A DNA stretch of 64,000 bases from Lunularia cruciata. Its lineage: Eukaryota > Streptophyta > Marchantiopsida > Lunulariales > Lunulariaceae. Below, piece by piece: positions 50,333-63,998 of the stretch; position 1 is the stretch's first letter, and every line of letters starts with the position of its first letter. Position numbers and translations under genes: made by a program. Location: the NCBI GenBank assembly GCA_948567375.1, contig OX419756.1:56894552-56958551 (forward strand). The letters run 5' to 3'. A model generated the notes under the pieces. That model worked only from the letters and a program-made list of their open reading frames with translations, was not told where the DNA came from and ran no database searches.

Positions 50333-51099
50333 TATTGTGGTGCACACATTTTTGTGTTAGTTCCTTTTTTTAATTTCATCCTTATTTGTAAGGAGCAGAT
50401 AGGTTACTGTAGATTTAAAGGGGAAAATTCCTTAATATAGCCTTTTTTTAAAATTTTAGTTCTGCCTACTTATCCAACAACTTGAAGGAGAGATCAAAGC
50501 AAGAGGGTCGGCTAGACAAAGAGTGCCAAATCCTACTCCAAGCCAAAGAAGGCTCAAGGGAAAATGACTTGGATGGAGAACAATGGCATTGAAAAGATGA
50601 CCATATAGAAGGATCTTTGGCCTGGAAGCAGTTTGAGAGACCAAAACTCAGGCTAATGAGGTTGTGCTAGTCACCATTTGCTCCAAAGCCAATAGATGGT
50701 AGGAACCATACACCCATTTGAATGTGCTGCAATCTAGTTCAAGGATGACCATTTAAATTTCAAGAAGGGTGGTTCACTGTCCAAGGAAGATTGTTTGCAT
50801 TTGGCTTGTTACTCACCTTGGTAAAGAAGTTCATTCAGGAGGATGTTTTGTATGTGTGTGAAGTACCACACATTAATTGCATCATAGTGACTTGGAGGAG
50901 TGACCAACCACTTCTTGCTGAACAATGATTGAAGACTTTGCCTATAAAACAAAGTGAGGACTGATCAATTCCAATTTTTGTAACATCAATAATAATCAGT
51001 TTTGAAGCATAGCTCAAATATGCAACCAAGTCCTTGTTTTCTAAATTTTAATATCTTTTGGCCAAATCACATTCATCTTCATTTCCTTTACAGTCAAGC

Positions 51100-53560
51100 A
51101 AAGATGGTGTTTATTCAAAAACCCATGAAAAAGGCTTCCTAAGCAATCTTTACAAGTCCAACAATGAATTAGTGTGCACTTTATTATAGGAGAGAAGTGA
51201 TTTAGTGAAAGCATATGTGTTTCTTGCTTTGGGATTGGGATTTGACAGATTTCAAGATAATTTATGAGATGATGGTAAGGAAGGAGAAGAATAGTAGGGA
51301 TTTGAGAGGAAATACCTATGCTTGGACCAAAAAATATTGGAAGAATGTTCTCGGCCTAGATGCAGGCCCATCAAGGACCATGACCATTGATACAAAGTAC
51401 TCCAACAAGGATCTTACACCATAGATCAAGTCTAGTTTTGGAGAACCATGCAACAAAAACAATCATTGTTGGATTCTCAATTATGAGGATCTCACCTAAA
51501 GGGAGATAGTTGAGGTAGTTATGAATTTTTTCGGCACAAATGGACAACTTATCTAATGAATAGTCAAGCAATTTTCCACCATAAGATATATGGAAGAACT
51601 TATGAATTGGGAGCTCACATGTTCTATCTATAGGCCCAAACTCTTTGCTGAGATTTCTTGGATGAAGGTGGTGCCACTTACCTAGCCCCATTCATTTCTA
51701 CACATGTCTTAATTTATTGAAGGAGTAAGAATGGAGGAGGTTTCTTATCCACTTCTCTCCCACACAATACTTTGCCTTCCAACCCAAAGGGCAATCAATG
51801 ACCAAGATGTATCAAGAAGCAGATAACTTTTTTGCTAGGATAGGCAAATTTGTGCTTATGGAGTAAGACATAACATCACCAAGACCCAATTAGAAGCACG
51901 CTTTTCCTTTTCAGACCACTACTCCAACAAAGAAGAGAGTGAAGAAGAACACTCTAGTTGTGGAAGAGACTTCAGACAAGGAGGGAGAAGCAACTTCCAA
52001 GGAAGACACCAAAGTGGAAGAAGAAGATTAGAAGGAGGGATCTTTTACTTTTTAGGGTACTATAAAAGAAGAAGAGCAGTATAAGGATGCTCAATCTGCT
52101 CCCCATTTGGAACTCTCATTCAAATGAAGAAGGCAAAGATGAAGATGAAGGAGTACAGGAGGTAACAACCAGAACCTTACTCAAACTCCTTAGTGCTACT
52201 CCTCAACCCCCATCATTGGAGGAAGAGGTTGCACCCACAAAAGAAGGGTAGGACCTTTGGCCCAAAGATCAAGAAGGCATTTGGCTCAAAGACAAGGATA
52301 GAGCCAAAGACAAGAAGATTGATATCAAAGTACGGGATACTCTAGCATAAAAAAATGCACTAAAAGTCCTTGTTGAATAGGAGAAGGAAGAGGAAGTCAA
52401 CTGATCCACTACCACCCAAGTTTTGGAGGGAGCTCACTTTTTCATTCATTTAGTGGGAGTGGTTTTGCAGCTGATGGATCTCATGCTATCAAAGTACCAA
52501 CATGAGTGTCCAAAATTTTTTAGATTACACTATCTTGGTGCAAAGGATGCATAAGGAGATCTACAAAAAGAAAGAAAAGGAAGACAAGCTCTAGGAAGAA
52601 GTCTGAAGTTGAACTCCATTAAGAAGGTGCACTCCTTGATGGAGGAGGTATTTGAAGAGAAGAAGTTGAAGCCCTCTCTTGCTACCAAATGCCAAGACTA
52701 GAGAAGGAATTGGGGCAAGTACAACGCAAACTATGGGAATTATGAATGAAAAAGAAGGACATGCAAGTCAACTACAAAGAACAGCTACAAGCTAGAGATG
52801 AGGAGGTGTTGATCCTATGCCAAGAGCTCAACAATACCATAGTTGTAGATGCCACTATAGACCTTCAAATGCTTGAAAACAAGAAGGAGATGGTAGTGCA
52901 CTTAGAGGCCCAAGCAAAGGAATTAGCATTGGCAATGGAGAAGGAAGCCAAATGAAAGTGCCTAAACAGGACCTTGGATGATGAATTTTGGGCAAGATGT
53001 TTATAGATTGAAGAGAAGAAGAAGGAAGGGCTAAAACAAGTGGAAGAAGTACAAACTCAATTTGTGGAGCTACTTCAAGAGGAAGCCAAAAGGAGAGCTA
53101 CAAAATCCAAGATCCATGAATTGAAGTTCTATGTAGACAAGTTGGAAGGGAAGACATACAAGGAGAAGAGGATAGATTAGCTCACCCTTTACCTCCAAGG
53201 CCATCTCAATATGAAATTCAACAAACTTCATAATTCCTATCTATTGAAGATTGCTGATTAGAAGGAGCGCACCAAGGAAGTTCCATGACAACTGGAGGGT
53301 AAAGGATGCTCTTCCCAACCGAGTATTGTGCCAAAGGAACTTGAGATATTGGAAAGAACCACTATGGTAGATTAGTTGGTATTCTACCATGGGTTCTAGC
53401 AATTGTTCATAGGACATAGCGATAACTTAGAAAATTCCAACTATACTCTTAGAGGAGGAAATTCCTTCTAAAGTTGTAAATTAGGACAAGATAAAAGGCT
53501 TTGGCCAAGTAGAACCTTTTTGGGGCAAATGGCATTTGTTCATGTACCACCTTCTTGCAC
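51100..53560 (+). mobile_element. Degenerate retroelement-like body, coiled-coil coding remnants
   Basis: On the + strand, patches of coding-like sequence can be read: 51215-51424 (patterns RDLRGNTYAWTKKYWKNVLG), a Lys/Glu-rich stretch near 51930-52050 (KKRVKKNTLVVEE), and 52746-52955, a Glu/Lys/Leu-rich segment consistent with a coiled coil. Stops and shifts separate them. The bias to GAAG codons and the texture match the coding style of the gypsy elements at the left of the window. No reverse transcriptase or integrase was found, so the class is uncertain. Confidence 0.4.
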
Positions 53561-53650
53561 AAGTACCCCTTTAGTGCAGCTGCCTAGTGTAATTTTCCAA
53601 GGACAAGAGAACTCCTAAGAGAAACACAGGAGAAGAAAAAAAAAGCTTTA

Positions 53651-54403
53651 TGTAATACTCCGAGGACAAGAGAAGAGAGAAAACACAGATTACACACTCA
53701 ACATTCGGTGCCCCAAAGGAGCACCTTTTCTTTATTGTATAGACAAAGAGGGTCTCTTCCAAGGAAGCTCCACCATAGGATTAGGCACACAGATAGGTGA
53801 CATGTTAGCAAGCTCCACCCTTGGATTACTTACTTGGATGGGTGACATGTCGGTCTAGGTCCTATCTGGTTGGTGAAACAAGCTTTGACTAGAGGGAATC
53901 TTTTAGGGAATCTTCATGTAGGAGTCTCAGAATCACGTAAGGTACCGTTGGAAATCTCTCAACAAGACAAACCAGGGGGGAGGGAAGGCCAACCTTTCCT
54001 CTATTTGGGGGGGGGGGGGGGAGGAGGTGGTAGGATTTGCACATTTTTGAGGCCTAATTCATCCATTTAGGCCTTCAAAATTACCTTCAAAGATTTCAGG
54101 TATATTTTGGTTCCTACTCTATTAGTAGAAGTCCCCTTTTGGTGATACCTCTTTCTGATCTGTTTTGTCCATCATGTGTAACATCCTTCCAAATGTTACC
54201 AAACCAATTCTCACCTTTAAATCATATGTCTAGCTATTTGTTCTAAGGTTCTCAAGTCTATTTTGATTTATACTCTATTAGTAGAAGTACTCTTTTGGTG
54301 ATACTTCTTTCTGATCTATTTTAACAATCATGTATAAAATCATTCAAGATGTTACCAAACCAAATTTCACATCTAGATCATATGGCTAGCTCTTGGTATT
54401 ACA
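53651..54403 (-). repeat. Family-2 LTR with U3 duplication
   Basis: Left end TGTAATACTCC (53651), right end GGTATTACA (54403): the terminal inverted repeat of the family. It carries the same ~150-bp tandem duplication next to the right end as the copy at 12147-12889. A run of 15 G lies at 54007-54021. A partial copy of its left end (GTGTAATTTTCCAAGGACAAG) sits at about 53586. No primer-binding site follows at the left. Confidence 0.75.
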
Positions 54404-54931
54404 CTTTGACACTCAATACTCCGATACTCCAAAGAAGCACCTTGTCTTTATTATATAGCAAAGACGATCCCCCAAAGGAAGCTCCACCCTTGGATCAGAT
54501 ACATGGATTGGTGACATGTCAGTGAGTTCCACCCTTAGATTAGTTGCATGGTTGAGTGACATTTTGTTCCTTGTCTTATCTGGTTGGTCAAACAAGTTTG
54601 ACCAAAGGGAATCTTTAGAGAATCTTCTTTGTAAGAAGCTCAAAATAGCATGGGTGAGTTAGCATTAGAAAGCTCTCAATGGGACAAATAATGGAGGAGA
54701 AGGAAACTCTTAATCCCAAGGGGAAATTGAATTGTGCCATTTTTGAGGCCTAAGTCATCCATTTAGGCCTCTAACGTTTTTAGGGTGTTTTCAACTCCTT
54801 CACTATTAGTGGGAGTATTCTTTTGATGACACCTTTATTTGATCGACTTAGTCCATCATATATAACATCCTTCTAGATGTTATCAAGCCAATTTCTAGTT
54901 GTAGATAATATGTCTAGCTAATGGTATTACA
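54404..54931 (-). repeat. Family-2 LTR, short form, directly adjoining the previous LTR
   Basis: Begins within the LTR (the first ~60 bp are missing) and ends ATGGTATTACA at 54931. It lacks the U3 duplication. Tandem placement next to 53651-54403 in the same orientation suggests recombination between LTRs or insertion of one in another. Confidence 0.7.
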
Positions 54932-57900
54932 CTTATGAAAAAAAATTATTACTTGCAACACATACTTAGGGGAATATCTTACAACTCCTTCACACTTGAT
55001 AAAATTTTATTAGATAGTTATGGTAAGATATACATTAAGGCCATAATTGTGGTGAAAAGTAATTAGGTCTAATAAAGAACCCACTTATCCATTCAAGAAC
55101 CTTGGGAGCAAAGTTCAATAGTAGTAGGAAATTGTACATAAGGCTTGGACTCAACAACAAACAAGTCCACTTTTTCCATACAAGTTTGTATACAATCCAA
55201 AGTCCAGTCTGATTAAGTCATATTCACCTATTTTTTGGCTTTGAATGAACTTACAAGAGTAGATATGTGAATCTTTCAGTAGGATTTCAGTTGATTGAAT
55301 CTTAGGGAAGGGTTGGCAATAGGATTTTGAATGTGTAGAGTTGCTTAATGATGGATTTGATTGGTCCCAAGTGCCACAAGTAACAAAAAAATCAAAATTC
55401 TAGGGACATTTGTTTGCCAATTAAGTCCTATTGTTGGTGTGTCTTTGTGGAAGGTTAGAACATATAATTGAGGTTGACAACTTCAAGGCAAAGTGCAGTT
55501 TGGGGCCAAGTGTATCATCACCTTAAGGGTAACTTTGGTTACAAGTAGATTTGAGAGTGATTTAGGACTTTTTGGTCTTTGTAGAGCACCATAGTGGATG
55601 CCTTTTCCCTAGTACCAAGAGTGGTTCTTGCCCAAGAGGTTAAACAACAATAAGTAAGTGAACTGCATTTTGTGACACTCTCTCTTCATTTCCAGCCATT
55701 TCCAATCCTTATGAGAAAGACTCATTCTTAACATTTTACTATCAATATGATGACATTGGGTTTTTACAATTGTATTTGTGTTTGGGGACAGATAAGAGCT
55801 GTATTTTGGCATTAGAACATAATTTAGATGCTAATTTACAAATTTATAAGATTTATATTGGCAATCCACATTAGTAGTCCTTATATTTTGCTCTTTTTGC
55901 TAGAATTCAACCATAAAAAAGCCATTTTGGATTGCAAAGTTATTGGATTCAAAGGCATACTTGGAGAAATTAGGAAAGTTTATTTTCAATAATTCTCAAC
56001 AAGAATCAAAAGATATGTGTGTAAGATAAAATTTGTACAAAAATGGGAAAATGTACAAAGAAGTATTATTATAAGTTTAATAATAAGGTCTTTGATATTT
56101 CCAAGTTTACATTAGTAGCCTTTGAATTTCTATTTATTGGATAAAAATAATTTATGACTTTTTCTAGGAAATTTATCCAAGATAAGTTGTTGATTTATTG
56201 GAGAATTTGCAAAATGACTATTCAAATGATAGCTACAAGACATTGAGACTAGTTATTGTAACCTAAAACTCTTATTTTTTAGAGAAAAAGATCTAAAATT
56301 TAGAATAGATTGATAGATTGTCTATTTCTTGTACAATTTTTTTTGTTGAACTGACTTTAAAAAATAGAAATTACAGAAACCAATAGTATTATGGTTTTTG
56401 CATGCAAATAGCTCAATTGAATTAAGTGATAGATAAAAAATAATACATTTTTGTTGTTCTTTGATTTAAAATTTTTGAAGTAAATTTTTTTGAAGGTGTT
56501 AAGTGTCTAAACCCTAAACCCATGATCATTTTTTTGGAATATAAGAAATAAATGAAGCTTTAAATCATATAACTATGGTTACTTTGTCTATTATTCTGAA
56601 ATTTTTTGTTACCAAAGAAATAATAAACCAAATAAACAATTTGATCACTATATTGTACGAAAAATAGTGTTAAATATTTTTTATTATTATAAAATTTTGA
56701 AATTTAATATTATATATACTTAGTTGTAAAAGCAAACAAAGAAGAAAAGAAAACTAAAATTCACATCCTCCATATATATTTTGTAAAAAAAAAGATTTTG
56801 GGCTTTTTTCCAAAATTCTCATAAAATTCTCAGTCCTATATTTTATAGGAGAATGATATTTTTATATGGAAAACCTATCAAGTTGTATAATAATATGAAG
56901 TTCAATATCAATTATAAATCAACATCTATCTTAGAACTATTACACAGTACAAGCTTGCATATGCATCTTGTTTAATTACTTGGTGTTGAGTTTTGCTTTC
57001 CAGATTGCACAAATTGTGACAAAAGTCAGTTGTTGAGAAGAGTTCTTATTTGAGGTACTTTTTAGTATGTACAACATAGGCTATTAATTATTAAATAATT
57101 TTATTTCATACATTCTTGATTTTTTGTGCTTTTCTGTCATTAGTGTTGTCATATTCTACTTCAAGATACTTTTATGATATACTATAATATTGTCCAATTG
57201 TTTTTGCATAACTTTCAAGGGATAGTATTTTGGAATAAGTTAAACCATAAAAATTGAAAATTAAATTTTTTAGCAAAGGGAACTTGATAGTGAAGATAAG
57301 ATATGAGGTCATACAAGAACCTATCTTAAGTGGTTTGCATTCATTACGGAGTTCTTTGGAATAATTAGTATCTCAAACCCATTTTTGTATTCCTACTTTG
57401 TATTACTCAATATCTTCACACTAGTGGAGATACTTTCATTTAGAGAACTGATCAACAAGAAGAATAGTTTAAGTTTCACTTTTTGGTAAAGTATTCATTG
57501 TATATAAATTTTGATTTCCAAATATTGGAAGGTTTGTAACAATTTAAATATCAAGCCTCTTCAGTAAGATAATTTAACTATAGATAGAGGATTAATACAA
57601 CCACTTCTCAAAATTCTTTTAACCACAAGGTTTATTCAAATACATTTAACTTGAAGGATACAGGTACACATACACATGTTAGAGTCACCTAATTCTTCTA
57701 GAAGGTGAGAGATAATATGATGGGTGACAATCAACTAGTTTAGGAACGACTACTGATAAGTTGTTATGACCTTAAATGATATTTAATTGAAAAATAATGC
57801 TTGTAAAGTAGTTCAAGAGTTACATTAAATATAAAAGAGTTAGCAATGCAATGCAACGATACGGACTACCAAGTTCTACCCATAATAAATGGGCATTAGA

Positions 57901-60062
57901 AGCACTTTGAAGATAATATATACAAATTATTAGATGTAGGCTAAGTAGATTGGAGTACAATTACGCAAAGTAAAATGAAGATGAGAATGTTTTTTTTTTT
58001 CAAACTGGTATTATATCATATAAATACCAGGGAGCAAAATTATTTGTCGTATTTTATGAAATGCATTGACATAAGAATCAAGTACATTTATTGATAGCTA
58101 ATACTTTATTTTAATGGATAATTTCAATATTGAATATACACAAGAAAGAAAATAGTAAAATTTTTAAGATGATTAGTGTAAGATGTGCTTATAATTCTAA
58201 TAGCAGTTGTGAATTTGGAGAACTGAGCCAATTTGCCTAATACTTTATTAGCAAGTATTGTAGTTAATTGGATAAGGAAGTTTGATAGGATGGTAAATTA
58301 CACTATTTCTCCATAAAAGTAGAATTATTATAAAATGTTAGAGGTGCAAAAGATCTAAGAATAGTAAAAATGAATGCTGACCAATATTCTAGGCATATAG
58401 ATTATGCTAGGTAGATTCAAAATGATACAATTTATACTACTCCTCAAAACTCAAGATCACGTCGAAAATAGCAAGCAAAATAATCTAACAAAGGTATTCT
58501 CCATAGTTCTCCATTACAATATTCACTCTATAAACACAAAATTTCCTATTTATTAAAATAAAGATTTTGCGCAAAAAGATTATAACCATAAAATACTTAC
58601 TAAACGTCCTGAAACTGGAAAGGGAGAAGTGATTAAATTTTTTCACTAGAGAAAATATCATATTATTAAGGAGTTTATCTTCTTTATTCAGGTGATTTGG
58701 ATGAGATTTTATGAACTATGTGAAGAAGGAGGAACCAAGGCAAAAGAGTAAACTTATTCAACTCAAAGAATATGATTCTCAGTTTTTCTATGTCCAAATT
58801 GGTAGCTATTATGTTCGTGAGAGTGGTACATTTGAACTCCATTTTTGAGGCTATACTAGGGAATTTCGTTAAATCAACTGTCTCTACCTTTGCATTCCAA
58901 ATTCCTCTTATATTGGTATTCAGTTGATAAATTTCCTTTTCGTTGGGATTTCCAAGTATCTCGCAGCAATTCCTAAATTCTATTATTATGTATTTTCTCT
59001 TAAAATTGATTCATTCTATCAGACAATGTGATGAACAACATAAAAATATCTATATTGAAGGTGCTTTATAAATATGAAAAGAACATCAGCTAAGTAAGTT
59101 AGTTGGTTAGGCAAAGAAATCAGTAGCAGATCAACTAGGAGACTTTGCTCACTACCTCCACTAAATTCTCTAGCGCTCAAATGAAAAATATAGAAGCTTG
59201 GGTAGTCAACAAAGTCTCCAACTTGCTCAGCAACCTTATTAATGCTGTACAGACATATCATAAATTACAAATTTACGCTGTTATATACATAAAGGTGATG
59301 AGATTACTTTCCATATAAATGTGACTCCCATTCTTATCACCTTTGATGGGCCTTCTATGATTTCTTATTGATTTTCTAACTTCTTTTCCCACCAGGTATT
59401 ACATGTAAACCAGCATCTTCCCAAGCAATTAAACATTTCAAAATGCCTGTCGCTTTTTTCAACTATATTGAAGGTGCTGTCGTCTCACACCTGGTTTCTT
59501 GTGTCTCCTACACCTTTTACTCGCATGGTAGGTAATCTTACGGAATATCTAGGTGTAATATACACTCAGATGGAAGCTACGCTTAAAGATAATCTAATTA
59601 AAGAATTTCGAATGACCACTATCCGTCTCTTATATTCCAACTACCGGGGCTAAGACATGAATCTTCCATAAGACTTCATTCGTAACATAGTGATAAATCC
59701 CTTTAGAAAAGTTCCATCCAAAACTCTAGCTTTAAAATTAATATATAATGTTTAAATTGCTCCACCACTTTCCACTAATCCCGAGGAACAGGTCATATTA
59801 TATGTTAAAATCAGTCGAAAAGATCTGAATCTAAACTGCTCTATTTTATGTTGAGTCCCATAGTACCCAACACATGTAAAATTCACGCGGAAACAGCCAA
59901 CACAGAACAAAGAGCTTTCGTAAGAACTATGTTGGTGATGATGGTTTTCTGCATCACGGTTCATTAGCAAGATCCATGATTTGGCTATGACAGATCTGTC
60001 GTGTCTACTGTAGCTCGTCAATTTTCAGTGTTTCACGTGTCAACCTAAGCCCTTTCTGAAAA
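54932..60062. other. AT-rich intergenic DNA, nothing recognised
   Basis: Short open frames only, on both strands. The one repeat noticed is the diverged copy (55772-55867) of the block at 50197-50291. Confidence 0.5.
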
Positions 60063-60160
60063 AAAAGAAAAGGGCGACTGCGTAGAACACACGAAGGATA
60101 GGAAGACCCCATCAACCCGTACAGGAGTGAGACAATATAGATAAAATGGGGCTAAGCCCC
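60063..60160 (-). repeat. Dispersed repeat, copy 4 (longest)
   Basis: On the - strand: GGGGCTTAGCCCC (itself a palindrome), ATTTTATCT, TCTCACTCCTGTACGGGTTG, ATGGGGTCTTCCTATCC and ACGCAGTCGCCCTTTTC. The clearest copy; it defines both edges of the shared block. Confidence 0.7.
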
Positions 60161-63100
60161 TATAGAGTTGATAGAGTTTTCATACTTTATGGGAAAAGTA
60201 GTAAAATTCGGGACGTATGATAAATATCTGAGCTAACTCTAAAGATCCAACTCATGGCATTCCCTATGCAGTATCCAATTACATTACGATACGCATATCT
60301 CTCTACAGTTGACGAAAGTGGCGCAACAATAATATCATAACATGCACACCTATTCCTCCATCCATCCTTCCAGAAGTTTGTGTCGTTCTCCACCGATTTC
60401 GGTTGGTAGAAGTCATGTTTAGGTCAACATTACTTCATCTCATTTAGATCTTCTTTTACATATTTCGCCACTCAACCCTCCTCAACGGCATAACCTCCTC
60501 CCCACACTACTTTCGTTGTCATTCCCTTTCCTATTCGTGCCTACCAGGTTGCTAGTTCTCGGCGTTAAGCTCATCTGTCAAGAGAAGGTATCAAATGTTG
60601 TCCCTCACTGGATTTTGCTGCATGCAAGACTAAGCACACTTAGTATAAACTTGAGTGATCTCCCACAACGGCTTTCAAGCTTAAGACCGAAGAGTTTGTG
60701 CTAGAAGATGAGAAAGTTACTCTAAAGCTAAACTCCAGAGTTAATATCCGGTGACAATATAACATCTCGAAGGTCTGAAATTTTATTTCTGAATAAAGTC
60801 GTGCAGGAACTTCTGTTATGACCCTTACGACGAAGCGCAAATTTTGGTGATGGTCATGAGAAGATTTCACACAAGTACTAAGGAGAAAGCGGGAAGGGGA
60901 GCAAACAGGATTAGACACTCGGTAAGAGGGTTAATGTTCTCAGCTGGTAATCCTAACAAGAAGCAAGGAGAGGGTTGAAGTCAAGAGTCAGCGGGACGGG
61001 AGCACCTTGTGTCTCAAGTGAATGTGACCCTCATGACTGACTTTCCACACGCTAAAACCTGTCGTCCTGGTTGTGTGCATGGAACATGAGGTTTCAACGT
61101 TGCCAAGGTTGTTGGAGGAAAGCACGTACGTGGGTCCAGGACTACAAGTTCCTACGTGAAGTCATGACCATAATTACGGAATAGACAAAACAGAAACACA
61201 AGAAATAAGGTTTGCACTATCAGATTTGGCTTGGCAAAGTTTGTTCCCAAACTTTGTCGGGCTATAGCACCTATTAGCTCAATTCTGACTCTTTTTCTAA
61301 ATGGTAGTCACAGCATCCCATTGGTCTAAGAGAAAGGTCTTCTCGACCCACAAATTGGAAGTGTCGGTGATGGGTCCCTTAAGTTCGGGGAAAAGAAGCT
61401 TTGATTTGTCACCTCTCCTTCTATTATTTTCTAGTGATCCTTACTTCCGCTGCAACCACCTACACCACAGGAGAGTTTGTGATTTACCGTTTGGTATAAG
61501 CAGCGGGATATGTGAATCATTTGAAAAATTGTGGGAATAAATTGTTGCATGAACAGTGTAAAGTGGGATGAAAGAGAGAAAGAAGAAATGTATCATCGTG
61601 ACCGCAGTATCATCAACAGTGTAAAAGCAGTCAAGCCAGCCAGAAAGTCAGCTAGCCAGCCAGCAGGCCCGTTCTGAAGAAGTCCCTCGTCTCGTAGTCA
61701 GTGAGTCTGGGATCTGCATCTTCGAGTTCCTGATACCCCTACCGTAGTACGTAGATGGATAGATAGATTTATGGGACAGTCGGGAGACAGCAGATACATG
61801 GCATCTTCGAGTTCGTGGTAGGATTACCAGTAAAGGATAGATAGGCGGATCGATAGCCTGTGACGTCCGTACCACTTGGCAATTCCAAAGAGTCTGCAGG
61901 ATAATGGAAAAGTCTTCTCCTCAGCCAATATTTAATTTTTGATATCGTGAGAGGTTAAAACAGATGAAGTTTTGTGTCCATCTCAAAAGCTTCAATGAAT
62001 GAATGCTCCATTTTGATCGGACGATCTGTCAAGCCGCTGCTATGCTAGCTCGGATCTCAACGAAACTTATCTCCTCACTTCATTGCACGGCCTTTTCGCC
62101 CATCGGCTGGTACTGGTCATCTATCCTCTTTATAAAGACATATATGTATATTTTATGACACCAACCCTTCTCTCGCTTCCTCGTCCATACCATTTCCCTC
62201 CAATTCTGTTCTACGTGTCGTCTTGACTTAATGGGAAAATTATTAAATGGTCCCTTCTGGCTCCATTCAATATGCGCTCTTTTCCTCCTCCCACCTCTAT
62301 CCAGTGAGTAAGTTGCTCTTTTCTCTCTCATTACTCGACACTAGAGTGATTGATTCGACCCATCTTCGTGCCTGCCCGTGGCTTATCGAAGTCTTCAAGG
62401 CTGCCTCACTAACCCAGCTTCGGGGGCAGTTAGAGGTGCCGTGAGTTTGGAACCCAATTAATTTAAATACTTATAACACAAAGCAGCGTTAAGTGCATGT
62501 TTGTGGCGACACGTATCGAACTTATAATTCTTGCAAGAGGACATTAACTGCTGATTGCCATAGTTTGGACTACGTTGTACTGTATAGTAGAGCAACTGTT
62601 GCCAATTCGCTTGGCATTGCGTTAAACGAAAGCACAAAAATAACAGCCCTTGATTAGTTACTTGGCATGCATCTATAGACGGCATCCACCTTGAAATCAA
62701 CGTTGAAATACATTAGCTTGTGGTAAATTCTTATTAACTTTCATATAAAGATGAAATCTAGACGAAAATCAGATGCGATGTATAGTTCACTGGTGCCTCC
62801 AGATGGTATACGGTCGCTGTCAACTCACATGCAGCGATCTCAGCGCATGTGGTTTCATTTGGTGTCTAAATTTGGGACTCTTGGATAGCACGCTTGCAGA
62901 GCCTGAGACAGACCATAACTTTCCTTGTTTCCTGTCTCTCCTGGTTATCGGGATGTTTAATCTCTCTAGGCGCGTTGTCCCACAATTATGAAGCCAAACA
63001 TGTCTTTCCCTCAGAAGATTAGAAACTCCTTGTGTTCGGATCACTGTTTGGAGCACAAGTTGCAGATAGTTTACGTAATGGAGATCTGTCTTTAGCGTAT

Positions 63101-63640
63101 TAATATGACGTCTTTAACAGATAAGAAATACGAAGGAAATCCAAAATTGGAATGGTCAAGCTCCTCTACTCTCGTGTCAGAAAGGAGAACAGTGCCCACC
63201 TCCACAGTCCACTCTCATTGTCAGTGAGTCAGCTCTTCCTCTCTGATCTTTATCGGCCGTAAACTGGCAGGGGGAATTCGAAGCCTTGAACGTCACGCAG
63301 TCAGTCTGACGTGCGTGCTTGCTTCCCTTGATCCCAAAGTCAGTTCGCTGCTGCTGTATTCTGCGTGTCTAGACATGAGGAGATTGAACAATTGTCCCTC
63401 ATTTCCTACTCAAGCAACTTGCTTGGTTGGTCTTACTCACCTAATAGTGAGTGAAGCTATCTCCAACTTAAGTCAAGAGCTTCGACGGAGACAGATTAGA
63501 TTGTCAGCCCTTAGTCTACTCTGAATTGATAGAACAGGGACTGAATGACAAAATGGCTGATTGTGAGTGACTGCATATCTTACAGATCCTGCATATCCTT
63601 CATTTTTCCTGTGAGTGACTGCATATCCTTCATTTTTCCT
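60161..63640. other. Intergenic DNA of mixed composition, nothing recognised
   Basis: Open frames under 95 codons on both strands with no recognised family. Short repeats occur at 61630-61670 (CAGC/CAGCCAG units) and the phrase GCATCTTCGAGTTC is present twice (about 61717 and 61801). Confidence 0.4.
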
Positions 63641-63661
63641 ACGCGGTCGCCTTTTTCTTCA
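63565..63661 (+). repeat. Short tandem repeat joined to a partial copy 5 of the dispersed repeat
   Basis: GTGAGTGACTGCATATC and CCTTCATTTTTCCT occur twice in tandem, followed by ACGCGGTCGCCTTTTTCTTC, the 3' end of the dispersed repeat seen at 25961. Only the last ~25 bp of the repeat are present. Confidence 0.55.
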
Positions 63662-63851
63662 TATCTTACAGGCTGAGGGACAATATTTCGATTTTCTACC
63701 GGAGCCGTCAAGTAAACACTTCACGTCAAACATATACATCGAGCTAACTTATCCTCTCTAATTTCCCCGTAACAACATCCTCATCATAACGATCATGATC
63801 TCCTTCCTCTTCAGGCACAACCAAGTGCTCTGGACCTCCCATTGTGGTGTC

Positions 63852-63998
63852 TTACTCCGCGCTTCTCATTCGACCTTCAATATCGATTAAGATTTTCTCT
63901 TGTTCTGGTTCTTCTCCGAGCTTCTTCTTCTTTTTCGTCGCACTAACACCACTGCAACTGCAGTTGCTTGTTTCCGGTGATCGAAATTTGCCACCGCT
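63852..63998 (-). CDS. Possible partial exon or C-terminus at the window edge
   Basis: On the - strand an open frame enters from the right edge and runs 48 codons to TAA (63852-63854). It reads as a charged segment with Ser/Cys followed by a Lys run and patterns KLGEEPEQEK and IDIEGRMRSAE. The sequence GA|GTAAGA at the end is also a good splice donor (exon end 63856), so it could be an internal exon instead. No family was recognised. The GC content is higher than in the DNA to the left. Confidence 0.3.
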   Translation of the reverse strand, partial: SGGKFRSPETSNCSCSGVSATKKKKKLGEEPEQEKILIDIEGRMRSAE

